Positions 7,886 to 18,511 of a stretch of 22,552 nt of DNA are shown here, piece after piece (within the stretch, counting starts at the first letter, position 1; each line of letters starts with the position of its first letter). This stretch comes from Amoebophrya sp. AT5.2 (taxonomy: Eukaryota; Sar; Dinophyceae; Syndiniales; Amoebophryaceae), in NCBI GenBank assembly GCA_005223375.1, contig RXOD01004425.1, positions 1-22,552 of the forward strand, read 5' to 3'. The notes beneath the pieces are model-generated. The model was not told the origin of the DNA. It searched no databases and was given only the letters and a program-made list of their open reading frames with translations. The position numbers and the translations under genes were made by a program.

Positions 7886-10712
7886 TCAGTCGCTCGCGGT
7901 TGAACTTCGTGGAACTACCTGTGGACTTCGGCTTCTTCCGTCATCGGCAACGGCGTCTGCTTCACTCTCCAGGTCCCGCCAGTTCGCGTCCGTCTTCGCC
8001 GCTCGACGTCCGAGCATACTGGTCGCTCCGACAGACGGATCTATGCTTTCTGGCAGCCCACGCAGCTTGCCTAGGAGCATCACGAGACAGAGGAGTATTT
8101 TAGATGCGTCTCGCCAGGAGCCCGAAAAACTGCACCCCCTCGACAGATTCTCCGAGCTGCCGCCCCCGAGCGAAAGACCCACCGTCCCGTAAGCGGAGAC
8201 TATTTCGTAAAAAACCTTGAAGAAAGTGTTCAACGGATACGTGTCGCCTGGTATGATTTCGGCAGGCGGAGGTCTACCATAATTGTCGTCGTGATCATGG
8301 CCATTATTAGCCGCCGCTGATGATACAGGAACTTGGCCCTCGCCGACGCGGAATTCGGCGTCAGCTCCGGACTTAGGTGCGTTGATGACGGAGCCAACGT
8401 CACCCCCTCCCGCTGTGGTGACGTCCATGATGGGAAGTATCTCTGAAGGATCCCGTCGTCTACCCCGCCCGCCGAGCAAAAGAAGACTGCGCTCTGGCGG
8501 CGCGGTGCTGGGAAGTTCTGCTCCAATGCCGGAGACGGAAAGAGAAACACCTACAAGAGTCTCAGTCACGTTGCGAAAGCGCCCGCGCTCCGCGGCGAGT
8601 ATCGCAAACGTGAGGACGGTAAGGGCAAAAATATCCTTACCCAGGTAGTGCCGCGCTTGGGCGCTGATGCTGTTACGCTCCTCGTCTTCGTCCTCCACTC
8701 CCTCGGGCCGTCCTGTTATGTCCAACTGGACGGGGGACGCAGGACCATCGTCTGAAGAGCACGCCGACCGCTCCTCCGAGGACGATGAAGAGGAGGATCC
8801 CGATGCGTTTTGACGCTCTTCCGCTGTCGTCGTCGGGTCCCCGATCGCTGCAGCCTCAGATGCCGTTGTTGTCGAGGTCGGCGCGGCCGTGGAGTCCGGC
8901 AAAGACGCTGGCTCATCATCCTCCGGGTCGAACTGACGTTTCGAAATCGCCGAACCTCCGGCTCGGGGGAGATGAAGCGTCCCCGACGCGGCTCTTTCCT
9001 GGACCACCTGATCCTGCGAAAACGCGGATGCGATACCCATGGTGCGGTTTCTACTCCGCGCGTTTTTTCTGCCGCTACCTTTCGTTCTCCGCCCTATTCG
9101 CGTGCCGCGCATCACTACAACGGTCGGCGATGCTGCCACGTACATGCACACCAAAAGCAAAAAGTTCGTCGCCATGGAAAGGTCCCCCAACTGCAGGCAG
9201 GTGAACCCTGCCGTCCTCGTCGCCAGCGCCTGGAATACGCACTGCCACCAATCGTACTCGCGGTCCAGCAGAAAAACACTCGAAGCGCACGCGCCAATTC
9301 AACCCCAGGACCGTCAAGAACAGCCAGTTCGTGTGCGGCGCTGGAAAGAGATGCGTGAAGACCCGTCTCGGATTCTCGAGCAGGAATGCGATGGCGGGCG
9401 CGTCGTCGTAGAAGTACGGGGAAGCAGTTGTAGGGAAAGAAGGCGCGGCATATGTCGCCGACCCGGTTGAAGGTCGACGCTCATGAAGTTCTTGCGGTGT
9501 GCGAGGATCGGACGCTTCGGCTCCGGGGACGCTGGCGTCAGCAGCTGCAGTAGGTGGACAAGTCGCAATCAGTGCAGAATTCGCTTCTTGTTGTGCGTCT
9601 GCGCTCCCCTGCTCCTGCTGTCCGGCTGCTGTGGGGGTCGGAGCCGTCCTTTCGCGAGCCTGCCGCGCAGATCGTTCCCGTCGTCTCGCGAACACAAGTA
9701 GCAGCACCAAAATCCAGCGCAGCAGCACTGGGAACATCGTGTTCCCCGCCAGCACGAGGAGCCCAGCGCAAATCAAAAACGGCCGCGGGTAGTCCACGAA
9801 GCTGTTTTCGGACAATGTCAGACCATTGTTGTTGAACGCTGACGCCGTCGCGTACCACACCACCGAAGCGGAGCTTTCGTCATCGGGGAGCTCCGCGCTT
9901 TGCTTTGCTAGGAGCCACAGTAGGACGAAGCCGTCCAAGAGCCAGACGAAGGAATACAGAACCGTTACGTTGATCACCACGCCGAGAGCGCGATACTCTA
10001 GTGACGCCTCTTCATCGAAAAGTGCGTTCTCGGTGACATGCGCGGGATCGCTGGCCGCGCTCCGGTTGTCTGGTAGAAGTTCCCGCGGCCCCTTTCGTGC
10101 TGCAAGAGCAGGCGAAGTTAGCGGTGCGGCCATAGCGCCGTCAACACCTTGCGCAATCGATCTTCTGGCCTCTTCCTTCCGCACCCGCTGCGCTTTCCGC
10201 CACGTGCGGTGCTGCTTTCGGAAGTTGTAGCGCCGCAGAAGCGGAGGCACCAGCGCCAAGAGCGGCATTGAGCCGAGGAACATGAGGATCACAGACAGCA
10301 CGTGCGTCACCCTGTTCGCGCGCGGCCAATCCGTAACGCTCAGCCCCGCCTGCGTCACGCACGAAAAAGAATAGAACAGCGCGTCCACGAACGTGAGGAG
10401 GTGCTCGTCTGGTTTCCGATTTGATGGAGGGCTTCTTGCACTCGCTTCGGCGTTTTCGCAGTAGTATAGCCCCACGGCGCCGAGGAGGACGACAGCAAGG
10501 ATGTACGAGAGGAAGGCGTAATAGAACCGATGCTGCACCCGGATCAAGAACCGCGAACGGACCGTCCATGTTGTCACGGGGTGCTCGTGCCAAGCTGGGA
10601 TCGCCGAGAGCGGGGGCCGCGCGCCATTCACATAGTGCGTGCTGCTGCGTGCGTGGTCCTCAGGGCCAAGAGACGGCGGTGATGTCTGGCTGCTTCCCGT
10701 CAGATCGAGCAT
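7886..10712 (-). CDS. TRK/HKT/KtrB-type K+ transporter, interrupted by a one-base frame shift
   Basis: The family moves K+ (or Na+) through one subunit built of four membrane-pore-membrane repeats. All four pore loops are visible: SCVTQAGLS (G123), SAFNNNGLTL (G297), ATRTAGFTCLQLGDLS (G502) and EIVSAYGTVGLSLG (G845). Each keeps the filter glycine, which in plant HKTs goes with K+ selectivity. The ending LGKLRGLPESID matches the fungal TRK C-terminal RGRHRGLP motif. Frame 10712-9272 and frame 9271-7886 meet at a run of five T (minus strand). Omitting one T joins them into 941 residues reading ECFLLDREYDWWQCVFQALATRTAGF. Cytosolic inserts are low-complexity, about 345-435 and 540-680. The frame is open upstream of Met1 to about 10843, so the N-terminus may be longer. 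Whether the break is real, programmed or a sequencing error cannot be decided here. Confidence 0.9.
9272..9276 (-). other. Frame-shift site in the transporter (T5 run)
   Basis: On the minus strand GAG TGT TTT TCT GCT leads into an unrelated frame, whereas GAG TGT TTT CTG CTG GAC restores the third pore loop. The difference is one T in a five-base run. Both flanking frames are clearly coding for the same family, so the change of frame within a few codons of this site is certain even if its cause is not. No intron with GT-AG ends is needed or evident. Confidence 0.8.
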
Positions 10713-11431
10713 CTTTTGGGCGAGAGGCTGACGGATATTGTCGCTAAGTGTGAGTCGTCGAAGCCTCGCTGCTGCTGTTGAAGCATCCCCTCCTTCTCTG
10801 TCTACCTTCTGATGTAAGTGAAAGCGTTCGACGGCTTGCCTCGCTCAATTTCCTCTCGAGCAAGCTAGTATGTTTGTAGTGTCTGTTTGTTTTAGACGCT
10901 CGCGCTTGCTCTCTTTTCTTTAATTCGAAGGTAAGTGCATAGGTAGCGTCTTTGAAAAAATATGAACACCGCGCTTCTGCTATCAATCTACGCGATCTAT
11001 CCCCGGGCCCACATGTTGGTGGGACGAGGAAGGAGCGAGCCAAGACATGAAGGCAAAGAATGACTGATAAACGATGCGTGGCTGCGAGCCTTCCTCTTGG
11101 GGTCGCGCCATCCATCCCCAGCCGGTAATAGTTTGGCTCGGGGTCCGAGTGCTTGCGCAATCAAGCTGACGCGGTGAAAACGCGTTGCTTTTGTGAATTA
11201 TTTTAAAATAGTACAAAGACGCGTAGTCACTGCTGCGCAGGAGCCCGACTTCGTGAGCACGCAAGCTTCGCGCTTCGAGCGTTACCGCTAACGCAATCAT
11301 TACACTTTCTTACTAGATAGTCGCAGCAATAGTCAATAGTGGCTGTCGTGGAGAAGAAATGGCCAGAATTCTTTGCGCAAGAAATTGGGGCCGCGGGGGT
11401 CCCGACCGACCCTATGTCTGTGAGCGCTGTT
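10713..11431. other. Stretch upstream of the transporter gene, coding content unclear
   Basis: Two overlapping minus-strand frames, 11300-10983 (MIALAVTLEARSLRAHEVGL...) and 11160-10744 (MRKHSDPEPNYYRLGMD...), are open, and the transporter frame itself is open back to about 10843. A 5' exon of the transporter could lie here, but no junction can be established. Otherwise this is presumed leader and promoter sequence. Confidence 0.3.
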
Positions 11432-12532
11432 CTACGTCCAACACTGGAAAGCCGAAAAGTAGAGGAGGAAATCCGTCACGACTGCGAGGCGGAAGAGTTC
11501 GAGGCTGCGGAGGATGCAAGTCATGGCCAGAAGCAGAACGCAGAGCCAACATGGTCGGTCGTTCCGGGCGTGCTTCGCAGCCGACAAGATTCCCCGCCTG
11601 GCAAGCTTTTGCCTTCGCACGGCGATCCTTCGACAGTATGCCCCCCGCTATAGTTTTCGGATCAGCTACTGCACTCCTCAGAGAGAGAGCAACCCAGTGG
11701 GAGATCCACATCCAAAAGCTTGGAACTACGCGCCTGCGGGTCTGGGTGACGTCATTCACTCACTTGCTACGAGCTTACTGACAGTCATGCCCGCGATTCA
11801 GTTTCAGTTATACGACTTATACGAGGCCAGCGCATATGTCCATGGCAAGACCGTGAGAGATGTACAATGAATGGAAAGATCGCCGAGCGGAGCGGAGCGC
11901 AGAAGTACATGTAACAGCAATGCATCGCCATCCACTGCGCTAGGGCCCTGGCGTAGTCCAGCCCCCACCAGGACCTGCGTGCCCGCCAATTCCCTAGGGG
12001 ATGGGTCGGCGAAGCTCCTGGACACGCTCGCGGGACGGACCTGGAATCACCATCCTCGTACCCCGTTCGTACTCATTTCCCCACCACTCGGGCACGCTTT
12101 GCGAGCTGCTTGATGACCGCAGTAATAATTTCGCCCCGGACGCACGACCACGGCCTGCCACAAAAGCGCGAAGTACTCGCACGCCCCGCCCGATTATCAC
12201 GGCCAGCCCCCAAGGCTCTACGTTGCGCACCTCGTCAGCCAATTGCGACCACAGCCACAAAAGGAAACCCCTACCCCGGGGCTCATGCGATTCTTTTCAG
12301 CATATTTCTCTTGAGGCGTTTCCTGATGTAGACGCGCGCTTTCGCTGTCCTGCTCCCGCCGCTGGCCGGTCCACTGCTGGAGCAGGTCGCGGCGACCGAG
12401 CGACTCGCGCGACGTGGCAATTGATGCAGCATTGCGACGAAGATGCAAGGAAGGCGCGAGCGTCTTCATTCGTGAAGCCGAAGACTTTGACAAAAAAAAC
12501 CGCGAATCATGAGCGACAGCCGGGGACATCAT
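11432..12532 (-). CDS. Tentative four-exon membrane protein, unrecognised
   Basis: Phase-compatible exons 12532-12275, 12230-12037, 11974-11866 and 11572-11432 would give 233 residues. Introns are 44, 62 and 293 nt, the last with a GTAC donor. Exon 1 begins with a basic, Ser/Ala-rich stretch (MKTLAPSLHLRRNAASIATS) that could be a mitochondrial targeting peptide, followed by a charged helix. Exon 3 carries WWGLDYARALAQWMAMHCC. Exon 4 carries two hydrophobic segments, CWLCVLLLAMTCILRSL and LAVVTDFLLYFSAFQC. No family is recognised. All three minus-strand frames look protein-like around 12100-12200, so exon 2 in particular may be wrong; splice choices are inferred from phase only. Confidence 0.3.
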
Positions 12533-13131
12533 AATCAGGAGAGACGTCTAAGTAGCCTGCGGAGGACAGCAGTTTATCTCTATGACTATGTCCGCACCAA
12601 GTCCAAAAATTAACGCATTTGGATTCCGCGGCCGCGTCATCATTGCGACGAGAGATATATCAAAGCAACAGGCGTCCAAGCTCGCCTTGCCCCGCCATGC
12701 AGTCTCGCCTCCGATTTTCTACGCTGGGCGTGATTGGGTTCTCCGAGTATCTACGTAAAGGTAAAGCACGTTTGTGCAGGCAACTAGTTGAGGACTCTCA
12801 CTCACGGCCCTCATATTTTGGTTTCCGACCGTCTCGGAGGCATTTTCTTTGAACATCAACGTGCATCATGCGGAGATGGAGGAGACGAAAACGCCTCTGT
12901 CTTGCTTCAAAGCAGTAGTTGAAAATCTTCTACCTAGTTTTCTGCAGGAGGCGAAGAAAAATCAGCACGTCTCTGCCAACGCGCGACGGCAAGACCGGGC
13001 ACCAGAATACGAGCGTAAGCGCTCGGAAGATGAATTCTGTACGTGCAGGCGGATACGTCTGCTCCGCGACAGCGCCAGAGGTGCGTCACCGCTCGCGAAA
13101 CAAGCAGGAGAAGGGTATCAACACAAGTGTA
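12533..13131. other. Stretch between genes, nothing recognised
   Basis: About 600 bases between the 3' end of the TPR gene and the tentative membrane-protein gene. Short plus-strand frames are present (for example 12619-12852), but none has a domain or the codon pattern of the confident genes. Presumed 3' UTR and promoter sequence. Confidence 0.4.
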
Positions 13132-16086
13132 TCACAGCTCGTCCCACTCCAGATCATCTGCTTCGTCGTCTCCCTCGTACGTATTCGCGCTGGAAAACGG
13201 ATCGCTCGCTTCCGCGTGCGTGGATTCTGGCGCAGCGGCCCTCCCCGGTGTGCTCGCTCTCCCGGAGAACGACGAGGAGATCATTTGCGTGATGCGCCAA
13301 TTGCGCTCCTCCTTCTCCGCGCGCCATCGTTCTTCCACGCGCGCGATGTCCTCCAGCGCCTTTCGGTCGAAAGCCCTCCGCAAACGGTCGATCTTCTTCT
13401 GCAGCTGCACCATCTCAACCTTCTGCTCGGACCACGACACCTCCATCCCGTGTCGGTACAACATCTTGAAGTGCTCGTCGACCAGCCCGCGGTTGGCCTG
13501 GTTGGGGTTTTTCACAGCGAAGCTTGGCACTTCTTGCTCGTAGTTGTGCCACGTGCAAGTGCAAGTAGACACTATCACTAAGTTAGCGTACTTGCATATA
13601 ATGCTGCAAATCGATGCAATGAATATTACGATGGGTTGTACTAGTACTACACGTGCTCGTGCTAGCAAGTAGTCCTCTTGCTTAATGACGAAGGGGGTGA
13701 CCACTGCAAGGCAGGCAATAGCGCACTAATGAAGCGAAAGAGAAGAAGAGGTTCTCCGGGGAAACGGGGTCTCAAGTACCTGGTAGTCTTTCTCGAACAG
13801 GAAGATGTCGCCGCTGATCGGCAAGGTCTTTACCCAAAAGAGGATCTCCTCCCGTACTTTCTCTGCCGGCCAGAAGAAAGACTGCACGACCACGGTGCCG
13901 ATTTTGTTCTCGCGCACAAACTGCATGTAGCGCGGGTCAGCGCCTACTTCCGCCATCCCCGTGATATTCGCGATTGTCTCGCTGTCCTGGTACTGCAGGT
14001 AATCAGCGAACCCACGACTACCCGTGGTATCTGCTGCAACGGCGCCTCCAGCTGCCGGTGCACCCCGCTCTATCACTTCCACTTTGTTATTGTTTTTCGA
14101 CGTCCTCGTCGAGCCCGCTTTTTTCTTTCTTTTTCCGACGGCTTTCGCGGCTTCTGCTTTCTCCGCCGCAATCGCCGCTTCAGCGCGCTTTGCACTGGCC
14201 GGGTCTTCCACTTCGAGACGATTCCAGCTCGCCGGCATCTTGGGGTCCCGACAAAAGAAGCCGTCCCCGCTGTTCCGAAACACGTCGCAGAGTACGTCAA
14301 CAACAAGGCACTCGCGCTTACGGATCCACGGAAAGGCGCAGCCCCCGCCGTTTGCGCCGCCCACGACAACGACGGCCCAATTTTCCGTAATGTGCCGGTA
14401 CTCCTCCGCCTCCCCCAGTGCGCCGTCCTCCAGTCGCATGTGCACGCGGTGCCAGCTGGTCGTCCACACGAGCCCGTACCCGCATGCCGCGGGGAATATG
14501 GCGCTATTGCTATTTTTGCCGCTGCTACTTCTATCGGTACTACTACTGCGTGCTCTCGACGACGCGGCGGACTTCCGGTTATTTCTCGACGACGCGGCCT
14601 TCTTGGAGATAATTTCGTCGGAAATGGACGGGGTGTCCCCCAAGCGGTCGACGCACTCGGTAGCGAAACGTGCCTGCCAAATTGGGTCGCTCTCCTGCTC
14701 TCGGATCCGGTCCACTTGCTGTGCCACGGACGGTCGCAGCGTCTCCGACTCCAGCCGCCGCATTTTGCGGACCTGCTTGGGACTGCCGCCGCGGATCAGA
14801 AACGTGAGCACGCTGGCGTCGAGAACGCGGTCGCCGTAGGTAAGCGTGTCTGCGCTCTTGCGGAGCGCGAGCGCTTTTGCCAATTCCTTGCGCCACCGGC
14901 CCTGCTCCTTGCGCCGCTGCTGCTCGCAGTACGAATCCGTCATTGCGGAGGAGGCTTCTACTTCACCCTCATCGGCTTGGTCATCCTGGGAATCTGAAGT
15001 AGATGGACCACTTCTGGCCGGCGTACCACCGCCTCCCGAAATGCCCACGCGCCCGCGGCATTCCCGCGGCACGGCATCCTCTCCCCGCGCTTGGTAGCGC
15101 GCAAGCGCGAGCTGGAATGCGATGTCGGCGTCGTTCACGTCGAACATTTTCGCCGTCTCAAACGCCCTCACCGCCTCTTCGAAGTCTCCGTCCTGCCACA
15201 GCAGCTGCGCGTAGGCTTGCTGTCCCCGCGCCGACTTCGTCTTCGCGAGCAGCTCCTTGTTTGCGGTCGCCACGCCCAGGTTCGCGAGGATGCCTTCGTC
15301 CTGGGGAGCCAGTTGGTGCGCTCGCTCCAGCGAGGAGACGCCCTGGTGCTGTGCCTGCGGCCCGATCTTTAGCAGGCAGGTACCAAGGTTGTACCAATAG
15401 CTTGCCACCATCGGTCGCAGCTTCGTCGCAGTGATGTATGCTTCTACCGCTTTGTCGTTCTGGTTGAGCCGCTCGTAGACCCACCCCAGATTGTTCCACG
15501 CCTCCGGAAACGCCGTCCGTGGCGCCTGCGGTTTCTTTGTGGAGAAAGATGCGGACTTTGTTATAGTTCCGGCGCTTCTTGATCTTGATGATCCTCCGGT
15601 ATCCCTCATGGTGCCGTCGTCATCACGGTCTTCGCCACCTGCGGTTTCATCCTCCTCGACCTCGTCCTCCTGGTGGTTCGCTAATTTTGGTGCGTCTGCC
15701 GTCACCTCGGTTGCATCGCCACCAACCGCGCTCTCGTCATCAAAATCCACGCTGCCTATGTGTTCTGCAAGATCCGCAATATCCGCGTCCGCGTCCAGCT
15801 GGAGGACGTCGTCTTTCAGCACCTTGAGCGCCTCCTCGTAGCGGGTCTCGTCCATGTAGATTTTCGCTAGGCGTTGCGCGCACTCCTGGTCTCGCTTTGC
15901 CAGCCCGCGAAGGATGTGGATGGCCTTGTTCGGGTCGCCGTCGGCAACCAGTTCCTCGACGTACTTCATCGTGTTCTTCATGTCGAACTTCGGGGGCATA
16001 TCAGGCGCCGGCTTCCCAGACGTCGCAGCCGCGACCGCAACCAGCGCTAGCTGCGCAGCGGCCGTGCACAGGAACGACAGCAGCAT
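13132..16086 (-). CDS. Secreted or endomembrane TPR-repeat protein, two exons
   Basis: Exon 1 (16086-13780, 769 codons) ends at CAG|GTACTT; exon 2 (13536-13132) most simply begins after TACGAG, in phase, giving 903 residues. The start chosen opens with a signal peptide (MLLSFLCTAAAQLALVAVAA); the frame is open upstream to 16281 but that extension would bury it. TPR-type helical repeats lie at about 40-95 (DPNKAIHILRGLAK, RYEEALKVLKDD) and 190-335 (AWNNLGWVYERLNQNDKAVEAY, WYNLGTCLLKIG, GDFEEAVRAFETA). An acidic linker separates them. Residues 530-612 form an unassigned Cys-containing block (NWAVVVVGGANGGGCAFPW). Alanine/lysine-rich sequence at 632-670 precedes another conserved-looking block at 694-769. 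Exon 2 has a coiled coil of about 45 residues and an acidic tail (EGDDEADDLEWDEL). The TPR scaffold suggests protein-protein interaction in the secretory system; the specific role is unknown. Confidence 0.85.
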
Positions 16087-16738
16087 AGTATTTCCGTGGA
16101 AAAGGTTCTTACAGTGGCCGCCTGCTGCACGTGCTGGAAAACGAACCAGAACTTCTTTGGCAGAGCATGCGACGCGTCCAGGCGCAAAGAATGGAGATTG
16201 CTTCTCGAGACGCTTCGGACGAGGACAACTCCGACTGGTTATTGACGAAGCAAACTCATCTTCTTGGACATCAAGCAGCAATCGTGGTAACTACATCGGG
16301 GAGTGACCACCGAAAACATAAAAAATACGAAATCGTGAATACGCGCAGACTTAAAACTTTGTGTGTTGCATTATTTCGCGCAGGTGTAGAATTTACAGAA
16401 AAATTGGAGGTATGCTACGACCAGCAGAGGCGCGCTTCGCCTTTCTACGTACCCACGGGGAAAAAACGGCCAACTGTAATGAATCATCATCTTCGTGCAT
16501 GAAAAAAAGTCGCGCTTTCTTTGTGTGGTTTTGGACTATCTCTACTCCAGAATTCAATTGATAAAGCACGTGTGCGCCTCGTCTCTCTCTCTCCCTCCCA
16601 GGTCTACTACTGAGCAACACTTACACGGCAAGTTGAAGGAGCGAACCTGCAGGATACACAACCAGGCCCGAGGCACAACCAGAAGAGGAGGTGCTGGACG
16701 TCCATGTCTTCATTTCAGCGCTAGCGTGGCGAATCGAT
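16087..16738. other. Intergenic region between the TPR and ClpP-like genes
   Basis: About 650 bases upstream of the TPR gene and downstream of the ClpP-like stop codon. The first 195 bases are open in frame with the TPR gene but lack its signal peptide and are read as leader. A pyrimidine tract TCTCTCTCTCCCTCCC lies at 16581-16596 (plus strand). No other gene or motif is supported. Confidence 0.4.
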
Positions 16739-18002
16739 CTACGGCCAGACTTCGTCTAAAAATCCGCACGCTTTCATGTCCTCTGCCGTTGAGTAACGGT
16801 TATCGCTAAACAGCTTTTCAATTCTGCCAAAGGCCGACTTGACTTTGGAAAGGCCGTAGTAGCTCTTCAAAGCCGCACTGTGCCACATGTCCAGGTTGTC
16901 GCTATGGATTTTGATGTCCTCGGTTTGTCCCTGGAGTCCGGCGCGGCTGGGGGGATGCAGTAGAAACAGGCAGTGCTCGGTCGAGAACCGCTTTTCGCAG
17001 GCGAATGCTGGAAATGTCGCCGCGGACCCAACAAAACCTGAAATATGTTTGTATGATGACTCTACTATTGCTCGAGCCATTTTTTTGCAGTTGTTTCAGA
17101 GGTTGGACACGGTGCAAAGCAGCAAGGATTACGTCAGAAGCGGATTTTTTTACGTTAGATTTGTATGTACCTTTCGAGATGCAGTGGGTGGTGTGACCCT
17201 GTGACCGAGCTTCTTTGATGGTGTCCATCATTGCGAAGCCGGCCGCGAGGCTCCCTCCATCGCTCGAAAAATGGAATCGGAGGTCGGGATCTTTTGGCTT
17301 GGGCGCTTGTTCCGCAGCTGCCGCTGGCGTCGGGGTGCACTCGGGCGGTTTCATTTCATCAGTGAGAACGCTGCTGGCCATCACAGGGCGGTCGGGTTCT
17401 GTTTTTGGTAGCCGCTGCTCAGCTCCGCCTGCTCCTTCACCCGCAAACACATCTGTTGTACAACCGGTAAGACTACTCGAAGACGAACTCGAACCACCTC
17501 CCGCACTGCAGGTCGTCTCGGCTGGTGAAGATTCCGGTGGCCGCCCGGCACACACAGAAGATGCTGTTCCTGCAGGCGCTGCTTTGCCTTTGATGGGCGC
17601 TTGCCTTGTTGGTGTAGGTGTACCCGTGCCACTCCCGGCTACCTTGCTCCCGGTTCCGGAGCCGCCGTTCGTCCCGCCACTTGTTCCGGGTCCAGCAGCG
17701 GCGCCCGCAGCACTAGCAGCCGCCCCATTGACCGCGGGCTTTTTCGCGTTTTTCGCCTTCTCGTTTTCGGCAATGGCCTCCAGGGTTGCCTTCTGAAACT
17801 CGGCTGCTCCCTCTTTGCTGATCTTCCCGGCATAGATGATGTTTTTTCCGGATCGCAGCACGCGGTACCCCGGCCCACTGGCATTGTTGCTCCCAAGCGA
17901 AAATTGCCGCGGCGCCGGCCCCTCGTCGAAGATAGTGCTCTCGCACGTTGGCAAGTCACTGCAATCCGTCATCGATTGCGACGAAGTCTTCTCTACTCGC
18001 AT
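16739..18002 (-). CDS. ClpP-like protein with altered catalytic triad and large insert, two exons
   Basis: ClpP is the barrel-shaped serine protease of Clp complexes. Exons 18002-17171 and 17037-16739 are joined across a 133-nt GT-AG intron (AAAG|GTACAT...TTTCAG|GTTTTG), giving 376 residues. ClpP landmarks in order: SGKNIIYAGKISKEG (51-65); SSDGGSLAAGFAMMDTI (246-262), like NSPGGSVTAGLAIYDTM; GFVGSAATFPAF (278-289) where ClpP has the Ser of GQAASMGA; LLHPP (His305, conserved); LQGQTEDIKIH (312-322), near-identical to the family; DNRYSTAEDMKACGFLDEV at the end. The nucleophile position is Thr285 and the Asp position is Asn357 (an Asp is one residue earlier), so normal Ser-His-Asp chemistry is doubtful. 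About 155 Gly/Ala/Ser/Pro-rich residues (83-238) are inserted between two parts of the fold. Five residues are missing between nucleophile and His. It may be a ClpR-like structural subunit. No clear organelle targeting peptide is seen. Confidence 0.85.
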
Positions 18003-18511
18003 TTTCTCCTCTTGATTTTTATCTTCTAGCTGCCAGAATTGGAGCGTTCATATTTCGATTCGGTCGACTTACAACTTTAGCTGCACGTAAAATCTTTGCC
18101 GTGTCGAGTACCGGTCTACACTCTCTCCGTCGAAGCGCTCTATGTTCCGACGGATACACCAAGACTATCGTTCTACAACAAACGATGTCGATCTCGAACG
18201 AGAACCCCTGCTGTGCTTGTATCGACACGAAGTAACCGTGTGGCGCAGGGAAGATCAGAAACCCTGCCGTAAGTGAGTGTCGGCGTTGACAAGGGCAACG
18301 CGCTTGCCTAGCAAAATGATCGATGGGTACTACTCGTTCCATAAAGATTCACATTCACTCTCGAAAAGGGCGCACATCTATCAGCGCTGGTGGGCGCTGA
18401 CAAAGAAAATAAAATTTATTTACTTCGAAATTTCATCAGTACTAGCATATTTCTAAAGATAAAACGCAAACGAGTGTGGTGTGGTCAGCAGTATCTTTCT
18501 AAAAATAACGA
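18003..18511. other. Upstream region of the ClpP-like gene
   Basis: About 500 bases expected to hold the promoter and 5' leader. Only short, domain-free open frames occur on either strand. The AT-rich segment 18400-18510 contains AAAATAAAATTTATTTA but no motif that can be called a promoter element with confidence. Confidence 0.35.

Noticed and set aside
7879..7900. GGTAGCTCAGTCG, resembling a tRNA A box
   Set aside because: No B box or foldable cloverleaf follows, and it overlaps the end of the transporter coding frame.
7886..9190. Calling the distal part of the transporter as a separate gene
   Set aside because: It contains only pore loop 4, the last residues of loop 3 and no plausible start. 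It completes the family architecture only when joined to the upstream frame.
13678..14997. 439-codon plus-strand open frame
   Set aside because: It is antisense to the TPR gene exon 1 and its intron, has no recognisable domain, and follows the codon bias of the opposite strand.
16087..16281. Starting the TPR protein 65 residues earlier at 16281
   Set aside because: The internal Met at 16086 is followed directly by a good signal peptide, while the extension is basic and would place that hydrophobic segment internally.
17215..17796. 193-codon plus-strand open frame opposite the ClpP-like gene
   Set aside because: It is an Ala/Val/Pro-rich mirror of the low-complexity insert, whereas the minus strand carries clear ClpP motifs on both sides.
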